A DNA stretch of 64,000 nt from Treponema socranskii subsp. buccale. Its GTDB lineage: Bacteria; Spirochaetota; Spirochaetia; Treponematales; Treponemataceae. Under the pieces are notes generated by a model. That model saw only the letters and a program-made list of their open reading frames with translations, did not search any database and was not told where the DNA came from. The stretch spans positions 248,001-312,000 of the forward strand of contig NZ_CP054258.1 of the NCBI RefSeq assembly GCF_024181585.1, given 5' to 3'. Numbering within the stretch: position 1 is the stretch's first letter; every line of letters begins with the position of its first letter. The translations under genes were made by a program, and so were the position numbers. Of the stretch, positions 1-7,699 are shown piece after piece.

Positions 1-498
1 GCCGTCCTGCGGATTGTCGTATGCAAAGGTAAAGCGGCACGCGCTTTCAGGATTTCCGTTGTCGCTTTTGAGAATCGAAAGCGTGTAGTCGTACGATCCG
101 TTTTCGATGTGCAACAGGCCGGAAATGCGCGGCGTGTAGTTCGGCTCGTCCGGTTCGAATGTGCGGGAGCGGAGCGCCTGTTCGAATGTCAGCCCCTTCG
201 ATAAGCCTTCGTACAGCGTATCGGTTTGATCTCCGTTCGTGACGATCGTATTTTTCCCGAGCACGCGCACCGGAGCGTAAATTATTAAAGCAGGATCTTT
301 CATTTTAGAAGCGTCGAAAGCTTCGGTACGGATCCCTTCACCGTCGGAAACGAAAATACGATTCCTGCTGTTTTCGCTTCTGCCCATAATAAAATACGCG
401 GCAACTGCGGCGGATCCGTCTTCGGATTTTCCGAGTACGATGCCGCGGCCGGGATATTCGTTTTGTTTTAACGTTTCGGAAAGAGAAAGCGGTTTCAT
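1..498 (-). CDS. purO: IMP cyclohydrolase, archaeal PurO type (partial)
   Basis: The gene reads from an ATG at 498 leftward and is open through position 1, so only the first 166 residues are seen and the C-terminus lies outside the window. The N-terminus carries the family pattern YPGRGIVLG, then AAYFIMGRSENSRNR, then a run resembling the PurO-like IMP cyclohydrolases (ring closure of FAICAR to IMP in purine synthesis). One base separates its ATG from the pfkA stop codon, so the two genes should be co-transcribed and translationally coupled. The family call rests on recalled sequence patterns. A PurO-like fold with another nucleotide substrate cannot be excluded. Confidence 0.75.
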   Translation of the reverse strand, partial: MKPLSLSETLKQNEYPGRGIVLGKSEDGSAAVAAYFIMGRSENSRNRIFVSDGEGIRTEAFDASKMKDPALIIYAPVRVLGKNTIVTNGDQTDTLYEGLSKGLTFEQALRSRTFEPDEPNYTPRISGLLHIENGSYDYTLSILKSDNGNPESACRFTFAYDNPQDG

Positions 499-499
499 G

Positions 500-1894
500 T
501 TATTTTTCGCTCGGTTTTTTTCTGCCGTTGCATGCCGCCTTTGCCGTACGCTCTCGTGCGGATTCCATATTGTTTACCATGAGGATCGGCTGGTCGGTCG
601 CTTCGAGTGCATCGCGCCACAGAGCGCCTTCGGTGTCGACGACGTTGCGATGGCGCGTCACTTCACTTATGGGAATGTGAACGAACTTGTCGTGTACGAG
701 TCCGACGACCATCTTTGTTTTGCCGGCCATCGCCGCGTGTACGGCGTTATTGCCGAGACGCTCGCAGTAGATGGAATCGTTCGCCGTCGTAACGGCCGCT
801 CGGATTTGATAGCCCGGATCGATGTATTTTAAATTGATATGAAAATGCTTGTTTTTAAAATACTTCGTAATTTCGTCGCGAAGATATACTCCGATATCCG
901 CAAGTTTGATATTGCCCGAAGCGTCCGTTTCGTTCGTCTTCGTGAGCAGTTCCTGTCCCGCGCCTTCGGCAACGATGACGACGGCGTGATGACGCTCTTT
1001 TAAGCGCTGTTCGAGGTACGAAAGAAATCCGTTCGGTCCGTCCATATCGAAGGGCACTTCGGGGATGAGACAGAAATTGGCTTCATGGCACGCGAGCGCC
1101 GTTTCGGCAGCGATAAATCCCGATTCACGCCCCATGAGTTTTACCAAGCCGATGCCGTTGATCTGCGAATGCGCTTCCATGTGAATCGACGCGACGGCTT
1201 CCTTCGCCTGCTGCACCGCCGTTTCAAAACCGAACGACCGGTCGATGAACAAAAGATCGTTATCGACCGTTTTCGGAATACCGATGACGGCAACTTTCAA
1301 GCCGCGCCGCTCTATTTCGTTTGCGATATCGAGCGCGCCGCGCTGCGTTCCGTCGCCGCCGATGATAAACATCATGCTGATGCCGAGCTTTTCGATGCAG
1401 TCGACAACGTCCGAAACGCGGTCGCCGCCGCCTCTGCTCGTACCGAGAAACGAACCGCCGATTTTATGAATTTCATCGACATTGTCGGGTGTCAGTTCGA
1501 GCGCTTCAAAACCTTGATCGGGAAAAAATCCTTTAAAGCCGTATTGAAATCCGAGAATGCGGCGCACACCGTATCGGTTGTATAAACTGCGCACGATCGC
1601 ACGTATGACATCGTTGAGACCGGGGCAAAGTCCGCCGCACGTGCAGATGCCCGCCTTTACGTGATTCGGATCGAAATAGATATATTGACGAGGACCCGCT
1701 TTTTGCATGAGGTTCGCCGCCGTCTGATCGTCTTCTTCGCCGCCGTCGAATACGTTTACGCGGTACCGTACGAACGAATCGTCTTTGACATAGTTTGCAC
1801 GGAAATCACCGACGACATTGGAAAGCTGGATCGGAGAAGGGATTTTACACGGTCCGAGCGTTTCAATCGTAAAATTATATTTTTCGTCTGTCAT
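500..1894 (-). CDS. pfkA: 6-phosphofructokinase, long treponemal type
   Basis: A 464-residue phosphofructokinase that phosphorylates fructose 6-phosphate in glycolysis. The nucleotide-binding motif [12 protein letters not shown] is near residues 87-98, GGDGT at 179-183 and PKTVDND at 207-213. In this superfamily a Gly in GGDGT marks ATP users and an Asp there marks pyrophosphate users. The Lys in PKTVDND is common in PPi enzymes but also occurs in ATP-dependent trypanosome-type enzymes. ATP use is therefore the better prediction. An SD-like AAGAGG lies upstream of the ATG. It runs divergently from lemA and is followed one base later by purO. Confidence 0.92.
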   Translation of the reverse strand: MTDEKYNFTIETLGPCKIPSPIQLSNVVGDFRANYVKDDSFVRYRVNVFDGGEEDDQTAANLMQKAGPRQYIYFDPNHVKAGICTCGGLCPGLNDVIRAIVRSLYNRYGVRRILGFQYGFKGFFPDQGFEALELTPDNVDEIHKIGGSFLGTSRGGGDRVSDVVDCIEKLGISMMFIIGGDGTQRGALDIANEIERRGLKVAVIGIPKTVDNDLLFIDRSFGFETAVQQAKEAVASIHMEAHSQINGIGLVKLMGRESGFIAAETALACHEANFCLIPEVPFDMDGPNGFLSYLEQRLKERHHAVVIVAEGAGQELLTKTNETDASGNIKLADIGVYLRDEITKYFKNKHFHINLKYIDPGYQIRAAVTTANDSIYCERLGNNAVHAAMAGKTKMVVGLVHDKFVHIPISEVTRHRNVVDTEGALWRDALEATDQPILMVNNMESARERTAKAACNGRKKPSEK

Positions 1895-2027
1895 ACTTTA
1901 CGCCTCTTAAATTTATTTTATATTATAGATAATGGCTTTTTTTTTCAATACGCACGTATAGATTTCTGCAGCGGAAAAACGGTATATTATAAGCGTATAT
2001 ATATTATTTCTACAGAGGGAAATTATT

Positions 2028-2633
2028 ATGGCGAAATTATCAAAGGGATTGACGGCGCTTATCGCGGTCGCGGTAATTATTTTTTTGTTCGCATCGCGCG
2101 GATGCGGCGTTTACAACAACATGGTGTCGATGGACGAGAGCGTCACGAGCCGATGGGCGGAAGTGCAAAATCAATATCAGCGCAGATATGATTTGATTCC
2201 GAATCTCGTTTCGACCGTCAAAGGATACGCGAGCCACGAAAGCGACGTACTCACGCAGGTAACCGAAGCGAGGTCGCGTGCAGGCGGTGTCGTCAATGTC
2301 GACGAATCGATTTTGACGGATCCGGAAGCCTTTGCGCGTTATCAGCAAATTCAAAGCAGTCTTTCCGGAAGCTTGCAGCGGCTTTTGGCCGTTGCGGAAA
2401 ATTATCCCGAACTCAAAGCGAACACCAATTTTCTCGCGCTGCAGGATCAACTCGAAGGAACCGAAAACCGCATCGCCGTCGCGCGACAGCGTTATAACGA
2501 AGCGGCTCAAGAGTTCAATTCGTATATCAGAAGGGTTCCGAACAATTTTGTTGCGTCTTTCGGCAGATTTGCCGCAAAGCAATATTTCAGCGCGGACGGT
2601 GAAGCGCAGTCGGCTCCGAAAGTCCAGTTTTAA
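2028..2633 (+). CDS. lemA: LemA family membrane protein
   Basis: A 201-residue LemA protein. One N-terminal membrane segment (about residues 8-27) is followed by the hallmark region WAEVQNQYQRRYDLIPNLV at about 44-62 and a helical, coiled-coil-rich remainder. LemA proteins expose a helical domain outside the membrane and their function is poorly defined. They often sit next to TPM-domain proteins, as here with the two genes that follow. AGAGGGA at about 2014-2020 is a good ribosome site. The intergenic stretch back to pfkA (1895-2027) is AT-rich and should hold divergent promoters. Confidence 0.9.
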   Translation: MAKLSKGLTALIAVAVIIFLFASRGCGVYNNMVSMDESVTSRWAEVQNQYQRRYDLIPNLVSTVKGYASHESDVLTQVTEARSRAGGVVNVDESILTDPEAFARYQQIQSSLSGSLQRLLAVAENYPELKANTNFLALQDQLEGTENRIAVARQRYNEAAQEFNSYIRRVPNNFVASFGRFAAKQYFSADGEAQSAPKVQF

Positions 2634-2662
2634 AAGCCGGGCGCAAGTATATTGAATGATAT

Positions 2663-3367
2663 ATGAAAACGCAGACAATGCTCAAAAAGCTCAAGCTCTC
2701 GAATGCCGAATTAGACAGAATAGCGGAAGCGGTTGCAAAAGCCGAATCGAAGACGACAGGTGAAATCAAAATCGTACTCGCTCCGGAAAGCGCGCACTAT
2801 GCGTTTTGGGAACTGCTTGCCGCCGTATGCGCTTCAGCCGTCGTCTTTGCTTTTCTCTTGCCCTTTGCCGGAAAAATAACCGATACGTACGGTCTCTTTG
2901 CGTGGACGGAGCGGACGTGGATGCTGCCGGGCTTGTACGGTTTTGTGTGCTTTGTAAGCATAGCCGCGGCATTCAGACTTTTTAATATACCTGCGCTCGA
3001 CCGCATCGTTGTGCCGAAAAGCGTTCGAATAGCGAGCGTTACGCGGCGCGCGTTCCGACTCTTCGTCGAATGCGGCGTTTACGATACGGCCGAGCGTTCG
3101 GGCATTTTGATTTTCATTTCGTATTTGGAACGGCAAGTGCGCATCGTCTCCGATTCGGGCATTTCAAAAAAAATATCGCACGACCTGTGGCGCATCATTT
3201 CCGATGAACTCGCGGCGGAGATAAAATCCGGAAATGCGGTAAACGCTTTTATCGGCGCGATCGAAAAATGCGGAGAACTCCTCGCCGAATACTTTCCCGT
3301 ACATGAAGAAAATCCGAACGAACTCGCGGACGGCCTTATCGTACTGGAGGACGCGGAATGGTACTGA
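2663..3367 (+). CDS. TPM-domain membrane protein
   Basis: A 234-residue protein that starts with the beginning of a TPM (YgcG/DUF477) fold, TTGEIKIVLAPESA, then has two hydrophobic segments at about 50-70 and 88-108 and a C-terminal half resembling TPM proteins (region SYLERQVRIVSDSGI). It lies 29 bp after lemA and overlaps the next TPM gene by 10 bp, so lemA-TPM-TPM form an operon. No strong SD is seen before the ATG. TPM domains occur in membrane-associated proteins, some with phosphatase activity. A specific role here is not known. Confidence 0.75.
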   Translation: MKTQTMLKKLKLSNAELDRIAEAVAKAESKTTGEIKIVLAPESAHYAFWELLAAVCASAVVFAFLLPFAGKITDTYGLFAWTERTWMLPGLYGFVCFVSIAAAFRLFNIPALDRIVVPKSVRIASVTRRAFRLFVECGVYDTAERSGILIFISYLERQVRIVSDSGISKKISHDLWRIISDELAAEIKSGNAVNAFIGAIEKCGELLAEYFPVHEENPNELADGLIVLEDAEWY

Positions 3368-4185
3368 ATCGAACGGCTGCCGGAACATTTCGAATTTCGA
3401 AAATCGTAATCTTAACTTCGTTGATAAAATTTTTCCGTCCGACGGCGCTTTTGTGTTTTCTTTCGATGATGACGGCTTTCCGACTTGCGGCGCTCGACGT
3501 TCCCCCGCTCACCGGCCGCGTCGTCGACAATGCGGGCCTTTTGAGCTCTTCGGAAAAAGAAGAGCTTTCGTCCTGTCTCGAATCGCTCGAAGATACTACC
3601 GGCGCGCAAATCGCGGTTTTGACCGTCGCAACGCTTGCAGGCGATTCGCTCGAATCGTTCGGCATCAGAGTTGCGGACGAGTGGAAGCTCGGGCGAAAAG
3701 GTGAAGACGACGGCGCGATCCTTATCGTTGCGCTTGCCGAGCGCAAGATACGCATCGAAGTCGGCTACGGTCTCGAAGACAAACTCACCGATATGAAGTG
3801 CGGCCTTATCATACGGAACGTCATCGCGCCGTATTTTCAAAACGGCGACTACGGCGGAGGTATTGCCGCAGGCGTAAAGAATATGGTCGGAATCGTTGCC
3901 GGCGATGAAGAACTCGTTTCGAAGCGCGTTGCGGACGAAACACTGCCTACCGATGTGATTCCCATCGCCGCGTTTATCATCTTCTTTTTGATCAATGTGC
4001 TGTTTGCGATGATAAGCGCTCGTTACAACAGACGATATCCTTCAAGCAGGATCTCCCGTTCGACTTTCGGAAGCGGTTTTTTTTCATCGAGTTCAGGCGG
4101 AGGCTTTTCAAGCGGCGGTTCTTCCGGAGGCTTTTCGGGCGGAGGCGGAGGTTTCGGCGGAGGCGGCGCTTCCGGCGGCTGGTAA
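3358..4185 (+). CDS. YgcG-like TPM-domain protein with Gly/Ser tail
   Basis: A 275-residue protein with an N-terminal signal or anchor (about residues 18-43), a full TPM domain with the hallmark VVDNAGLLSSSEKEEL and IRIEVGYGLED, a C-terminal membrane segment near residue 205, and a tail made almost only of Gly and Ser. This is the classic YgcG layout. Its ATG lies inside the last codons of the upstream TPM gene, so translation is probably coupled. The Gly/Ser tail is typical of the family and is not an artefact. The molecular function is unassigned. Confidence 0.88.
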   Translation: MVLNRTAAGTFRISKIVILTSLIKFFRPTALLCFLSMMTAFRLAALDVPPLTGRVVDNAGLLSSSEKEELSSCLESLEDTTGAQIAVLTVATLAGDSLESFGIRVADEWKLGRKGEDDGAILIVALAERKIRIEVGYGLEDKLTDMKCGLIIRNVIAPYFQNGDYGGGIAAGVKNMVGIVAGDEELVSKRVADETLPTDVIPIAAFIIFFLINVLFAMISARYNRRYPSSRISRSTFGSGFFSSSSGGGFSSGGSSGGFSGGGGGFGGGGASGGW

Positions 4186-4243
4186 AGGCGGAGCGCAGGC
4201 ACCGCGGGATAATTGCTGTTTTTAACGCCGAAAAATCAGGCAG

Positions 4244-4270
4244 GCCGAAATGCGGTTTAAAACCATGTTA
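4244..4270 (+). repeat. Left 27-bp direct repeat bounding the ABC-importer island
   Basis: This 27-base stretch, with core TGCGGTTTAAAACCA, recurs at 7115-7141 in the same orientation with 25 of 27 bases identical. The two copies bracket the AT-rich three-gene importer exactly, which suggests an insertion footprint or recombination sites. Confidence 0.85.
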
Positions 4271-4306
4271 TGTGCACAACGCACGGCGTTGGGGACAGGA
4301 GGGAAA

Positions 4307-5341
4307 ATGAAAAAAATAATATTATTGGTTATCTGTTTTGTTTTATTTACCGGATGTACAAAGGAAGATAATACAAAATCAAGAGCAAAGATCACAGTAC
4401 AAGATTATGCAAGTCGAATCGTAACTCTTGATAAGCCTGCTGAAAAAATTATCGTTATGGGTGATAATGCATTTGTTGTTGTAAAACAACTGAATGCTAT
4501 AGATAAAGTTATAGCACTGGATTCTAAAACTAAAGGCTTCTGGAATTTGTATCTGATGTCTAAAACCAATCCCGAAGTTGCAGATTTACCGGACGTTGGA
4601 AAAACAAAGAATCCGAATTACGAATATATAATTTCGCTTAAACCTGATTTAATTCTGTTTAAGGGAAATAAAGATGCTGCCGATACTCTTCAGAATAAAA
4701 CAGGAATTCCTGTTGCTTCTATTATCTCTAAACCAGGATATGATTTTGAAATTTATAATATAATTGGGAAATTATTAAACAAAGAGAAAGAAGCAAAGAA
4801 GGTTATCGAAGAACTTACAGCCAAAAAGCAATTTCTTGAAACTAAACTCAAAAATGTTTTAAAATCTGATAGAAAATCTGCATATATCGTAGTACAGAAT
4901 TCAAAGAATAACTTATTTTGGACCCATAAAAATAATCTGTCTTTAGATATGGCATCTATAGTTAATGTTGCTATAAACGCAAGCAGAGTTGATGAATGGG
5001 GCTTTGCCGAGATTTCTAAAGAAGAATTTATAAATTGGAATCCTGATTTTATATATATAGATTATCCCGCTTCTGAAAAATCAATTTCAAAGCAAGCTAT
5101 AATTGATGATGAAGCGTTCCGATTTGCAGAATCTGTAAATCGTGGAAACATTTTCTATACTCATTCCTTAGCAGCCCCTAAAGATTATGTTTATATAATT
5201 GCCGAAGCATATTATTATGCAAGAAATGCATATCCAAATATTATTTCAGAAAAAGATTATAAGGATGCTATAAACGATATATTTGAAAAAACATACGGAA
5301 TAAAAGATTATTATGAAGACTGGAAGAAATCACTTCATTAG
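4307..5341 (+). CDS. ABC importer substrate-binding lipoprotein (FecB/BtuF-like)
   Basis: The start is taken at the ATG at 4307 because AGGAGGG (4297-4303) precedes it and it opens a lipoprotein signal ending in LFTGC (lipid-attached Cys at residue 16 of 344). The mature part has the PF01497 fold pattern: ITVQDYASRIVTLDKPAEKI, then DLPDVGK, then SLKPDLILF. It should bind a metal-siderophore, haem or corrinoid in the periplasm and deliver it to the permease encoded next. The substrate cannot be told from sequence. Codon use is AT-rich (AGA, ATA, TTA) and differs from flanking genes, which points to acquisition from a low-GC donor. Confidence 0.9.
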   Translation: MKKIILLVICFVLFTGCTKEDNTKSRAKITVQDYASRIVTLDKPAEKIIVMGDNAFVVVKQLNAIDKVIALDSKTKGFWNLYLMSKTNPEVADLPDVGKTKNPNYEYIISLKPDLILFKGNKDAADTLQNKTGIPVASIISKPGYDFEIYNIIGKLLNKEKEAKKVIEELTAKKQFLETKLKNVLKSDRKSAYIVVQNSKNNLFWTHKNNLSLDMASIVNVAINASRVDEWGFAEISKEEFINWNPDFIYIDYPASEKSISKQAIIDDEAFRFAESVNRGNIFYTHSLAAPKDYVYIIAEAYYYARNAYPNIISEKDYKDAINDIFEKTYGIKDYYEDWKKSLH

Positions 5342-6293
5342 GATGCTTATACTATTGATAGGTCTTATTGTAATAGCTGGGGCTTCACTTATTTTTTTTC
5401 CAACAAAACTTAACTTTTTGATGGAAAAAAATAAACTGCTCCATGTTATAACAAAGATTCGCCTTCCGGAAATAATGATTGCTATAGCTGCCGGAGCGTG
5501 TCTTGGTCTTGCAGGTGCATTAATGCAGATTATTCTTAACAATCCGCTTGCTTCTCCATTTACTTTAGGAATATCTGCCGCTTCTGCTTTTGGAGCAGCA
5601 CTGGCAATTTGTCTTGAATTATATTATGGAATAGCATGGTTGAATCCGAGTATTTTTGCATTCATATTTTCGATTACTTCGATAGTTCTGCTGATGCTGA
5701 TAATTACTTTTTCAGGGGTTAGTCAAAAAAATATCATTTTAGTTGGACTTGCTGTGAATTTTTTCTTTAATGCAGCTAATACATTTCTACAGTATTATGC
5801 AACACCGGATGCCGTATATCAGATTACTTTCTGGACAACCGGTTCATTAACAACAGCCGTTTTAAAACATTCCGCGATTCTATTTTCAGTATTGACTATA
5901 TCTTTAATAGTATCACTTCTTTTCTCAAAAGATTTAGGGATTATCCAACAGGGAGAACGAAATGCTGTTATGCATGGAGTCAATGTAAGTTTTGAGAGAA
6001 TTTTATTTTTAATATTATGCTCATTGCTGGCTTCTATCACAGTCTCAATAGTAGGAATTATTGGATTTATCGGGCTTGTTGCACCGCATATTTCGAGATT
6101 ACTTGGACTTGAATCGCCAAAGCTTCTTATTATATCTTCAATGCTGGCAGGAGCTTTGCTTTTAATCAGTGCTGATATTATCTCTAAAACGGTTTTGAAT
6201 CCTATAATTTTGCCTATTAGTGCGGTAACATCGCTGTTCGGAATACCTTTGCTTCTGTTTTTGTTAATTGCTAAAAGGAAAAACCAAAGATGA
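5313..6293 (+). CDS. ABC importer permease, FecCD family
   Basis: A 326-residue polytopic membrane protein with many hydrophobic segments and the FecCD signatures GLAGALMQIILNNPLASP (about 65-82) and GLVAPHISRLL near residue 255. It should form the channel dimer of the importer. The first possible ATG (5313) overlaps the upstream gene by 29 bases. An alternative ATG at 5343 follows that stop immediately and gives a shorter cytoplasmic end. Codon use is AT-rich like its partners. Iron-siderophore, haem and cobalamin transporters share this fold. Confidence 0.92.
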   Translation: MKTGRNHFIRMLILLIGLIVIAGASLIFFPTKLNFLMEKNKLLHVITKIRLPEIMIAIAAGACLGLAGALMQIILNNPLASPFTLGISAASAFGAALAICLELYYGIAWLNPSIFAFIFSITSIVLLMLIITFSGVSQKNIILVGLAVNFFFNAANTFLQYYATPDAVYQITFWTTGSLTTAVLKHSAILFSVLTISLIVSLLFSKDLGIIQQGERNAVMHGVNVSFERILFLILCSLLASITVSIVGIIGFIGLVAPHISRLLGLESPKLLIISSMLAGALLLISADIISKTVLNPIILPISAVTSLFGIPLLLFLLIAKRKNQR

Positions 6294-7054
6294 GTAATAT
6301 TTGTGAAGTGTCCCATATTTCTTTTGGTTATTTACCTGATAAAAATATTCTCTCTGATGTTTCATTTGAAATAAAAGGGGGAGAAATAGTTGGGATACTC
6401 GGTAAAAACGGCTGTGGTAAATCTACATTGCTTAATATAATTACAGGATTTTTACCGGAGTATTCCGGTAGTTTAATTGTAAAAGGAAAGGATATAAAAT
6501 GTTATTCAAATAAAGAGCGTGCATGTACTATGTCGTATATTCAGCAGAACAAAATAACAGTGCCGGATTATTATTTTGTCGAAGATTTTATAATTGAAGG
6601 AAGAAGACCTTTCAGACCTTTTGGTTTTTACACAAAGGAAGATTACGATCTAAGTGACAAGATACTTGATGAATGTAATCTTCAAGATTATAGAAAGCGT
6701 TTTTTAAAAGAACTTTCCGGTGGAGAAGTGCAGCGTTGTGTTTTTGCCAGAGCGATAATGAAACAATCTGATTTTTTTCTATTTGATGAACCGTGTTCTG
6801 CAATGGATATTAAATATCAGAAGGAATTTTTCTCAATTGCAAATGATGTAAGGCAAAACTTAAATGCCGCTATTCTTCTAACTATCCATGATATTAATCT
6901 TGCTGTTAATTATTGCGACCGATTAATTATATTAAATCATGGAAATATAATTTATGATGGTAATGCTCTATCCGTAACTTCAGATATTATTTCTAAGGCG
7001 TTTGATACAAATGTTTCAAGTCAATGCAATAATAAAAAGTACTTTTATTATTAG
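6290..7054 (+). CDS. ABC importer ATPase, FecE/BtuD-like
   Basis: A 254-residue ATP-binding subunit with Walker A GKNGCGKST at about residues 38-46, ABC signature LSGGE near 142 and Walker B FFLFDEP near 163-169, then a switch His in LLTIHD. It overlaps the permease by 4 bases (ATGA), completing a binding protein-permease-ATPase operon. It is AT-rich like the other two and ends just before the right-hand 27-bp repeat. Confidence 0.93.
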   Translation: MSNICEVSHISFGYLPDKNILSDVSFEIKGGEIVGILGKNGCGKSTLLNIITGFLPEYSGSLIVKGKDIKCYSNKERACTMSYIQQNKITVPDYYFVEDFIIEGRRPFRPFGFYTKEDYDLSDKILDECNLQDYRKRFLKELSGGEVQRCVFARAIMKQSDFFLFDEPCSAMDIKYQKEFFSIANDVRQNLNAAILLTIHDINLAVNYCDRLIILNHGNIIYDGNALSVTSDIISKAFDTNVSSQCNNKKYFYY

Positions 7055-7114
7055 AATGATGTTAAAAAAAATAAAGGTATCACATAACACCCGCTTCAAC
7101 CTGACATTGCCTTT

Positions 7115-7141
7115 GCCGCAATGCGGTTTAAAACCACGTTA
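7115..7141 (+). repeat. Right 27-bp direct repeat bounding the ABC-importer island
   Basis: Second copy of the repeat at 4244-4270. It differs at two positions only. It lies 60 bp after the ATPase stop and about 100 bp before the tRNA. Confidence 0.85.
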
Positions 7142-7202
7142 GATTTATCGGATGTGATATGAAAAGGAGCATTTTGTCACTTGTACTTATTAAAATCTCA
7201 TA

Positions 7203-7232
7203 TTGACTAAAAACGCAATTTTCTGATACGAT
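7203..7232 (+). promoter_or_regulatory. Promoter of the CAT tRNA
   Basis: TTGACT (7203-7208) and TACGAT (7227-7232) are separated by 18 bp. The tRNA begins 12 bases after the -10. Confidence 0.7.
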
Positions 7233-7244
7233 TCTTTTCTAATC

Positions 7245-7318
7245 GGGCCAGTAGCTCAGTCGGTTAGAGCAGTGGACTCATAATCCATTGGTCCCAGGTT
7301 CAAGTCCTGGCTGGCCCA
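7245..7318 (+). tRNA. tRNA with CAT anticodon (Met elongator or Ile2)
   Basis: A 74-nt cloverleaf: acceptor GGGCCAG pairs with CTGGCCC, the D stem is GCTC/GAGC, the anticodon stem is GTGGA/TCCAT around loop CTCATAA, the T stem is CCAGG/CCTGG and the discriminator is A. CCA is not encoded. The anticodon CAT fits elongator Met or lysidine-modified Ile2. The C4-G69 and C5-G68 pairs resemble E. coli Ile2 determinants, but the sequence alone does not settle it. Confidence 0.92.
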
Positions 7319-7324
7319 ACGGAT

Positions 7325-7359
7325 AAAAAAAACCGCAAGGGGTCGCCTTGCGGTTTTTT
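7325..7359. terminator. Bidirectional rho-independent terminator
   Basis: The stem CCGCAAGG (7333-7340)/CCTTGCGG (7346-7353) has an A tract before it and a T tract after it. It can end the tRNA transcript rightward and the small gene at 7379-7570 leftward. Confidence 0.9.
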
Positions 7360-7378
7360 ATTGATAAGCGAGTGTTCA

Positions 7379-7570
7379 CTATTTCAATACTTTCGAAATG
7401 ATGTATTTGGAAACGTTCATGCCGGCTTTTTCGGCAAGCTTTTGGATTTTATCCCATCTTACATCATCGCATGAAATAGAGTGCGACTTTGACGCTTCGG
7501 CAGGGTTCTTTGCTTTGCGTGGTGTTTTTTCGGCCGATTTTTTTACGGCTGTTTTTGTTGTTGCTTTCAT
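7379..7570 (-). CDS. Small RHH-like protein with Lys/Ala-rich N-terminus
   Basis: A 63-residue protein started at the ATG at 7570; an upstream in-frame start would add 12 hydrophobic residues. The first half is rich in Lys, Ala and Thr. The second half, WDKIQKLAEKAGMNVSKYI, resembles ribbon-helix-helix or CopG-type regulators and antitoxins. No toxin partner is seen beside it, because hrpB diverges on the other side. No clear SD precedes the ATG. DNA binding is an inference from the helix pattern. Confidence 0.55.
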   Translation of the reverse strand: MKATTKTAVKKSAEKTPRKAKNPAEASKSHSISCDDVRWDKIQKLAEKAGMNVSKYIISKVLK

Positions 7571-7664
7571 ATTAATAAATATACAGTAACATGAAAAATA
7601 AATCAATACTGAAAATTAAAATAACAGATTATTAATAATAATCGATTTTATATCCTGAAACGGC

Positions 7665-7694
7665 TTGCTTTGCCGCGTTTGAAACGAGTATAAT
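7665..7694 (+). promoter_or_regulatory. hrpB promoter, leaderless geometry
   Basis: TTGCTT (7665-7670), an 18-bp spacer and a perfect TATAAT (7689-7694). The GTG start of hrpB is only 5 bases after the -10, so transcription should begin at or next to the start codon. Confidence 0.75.
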
Positions 7695-7699
7695 GCGGC

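Noticed and set aside
4186-4306. Cobalamin or other riboswitch before the ABC importer
   Set aside because: No riboswitch core motif was seen; the stretch holds the 27-bp repeat and a normal SD.
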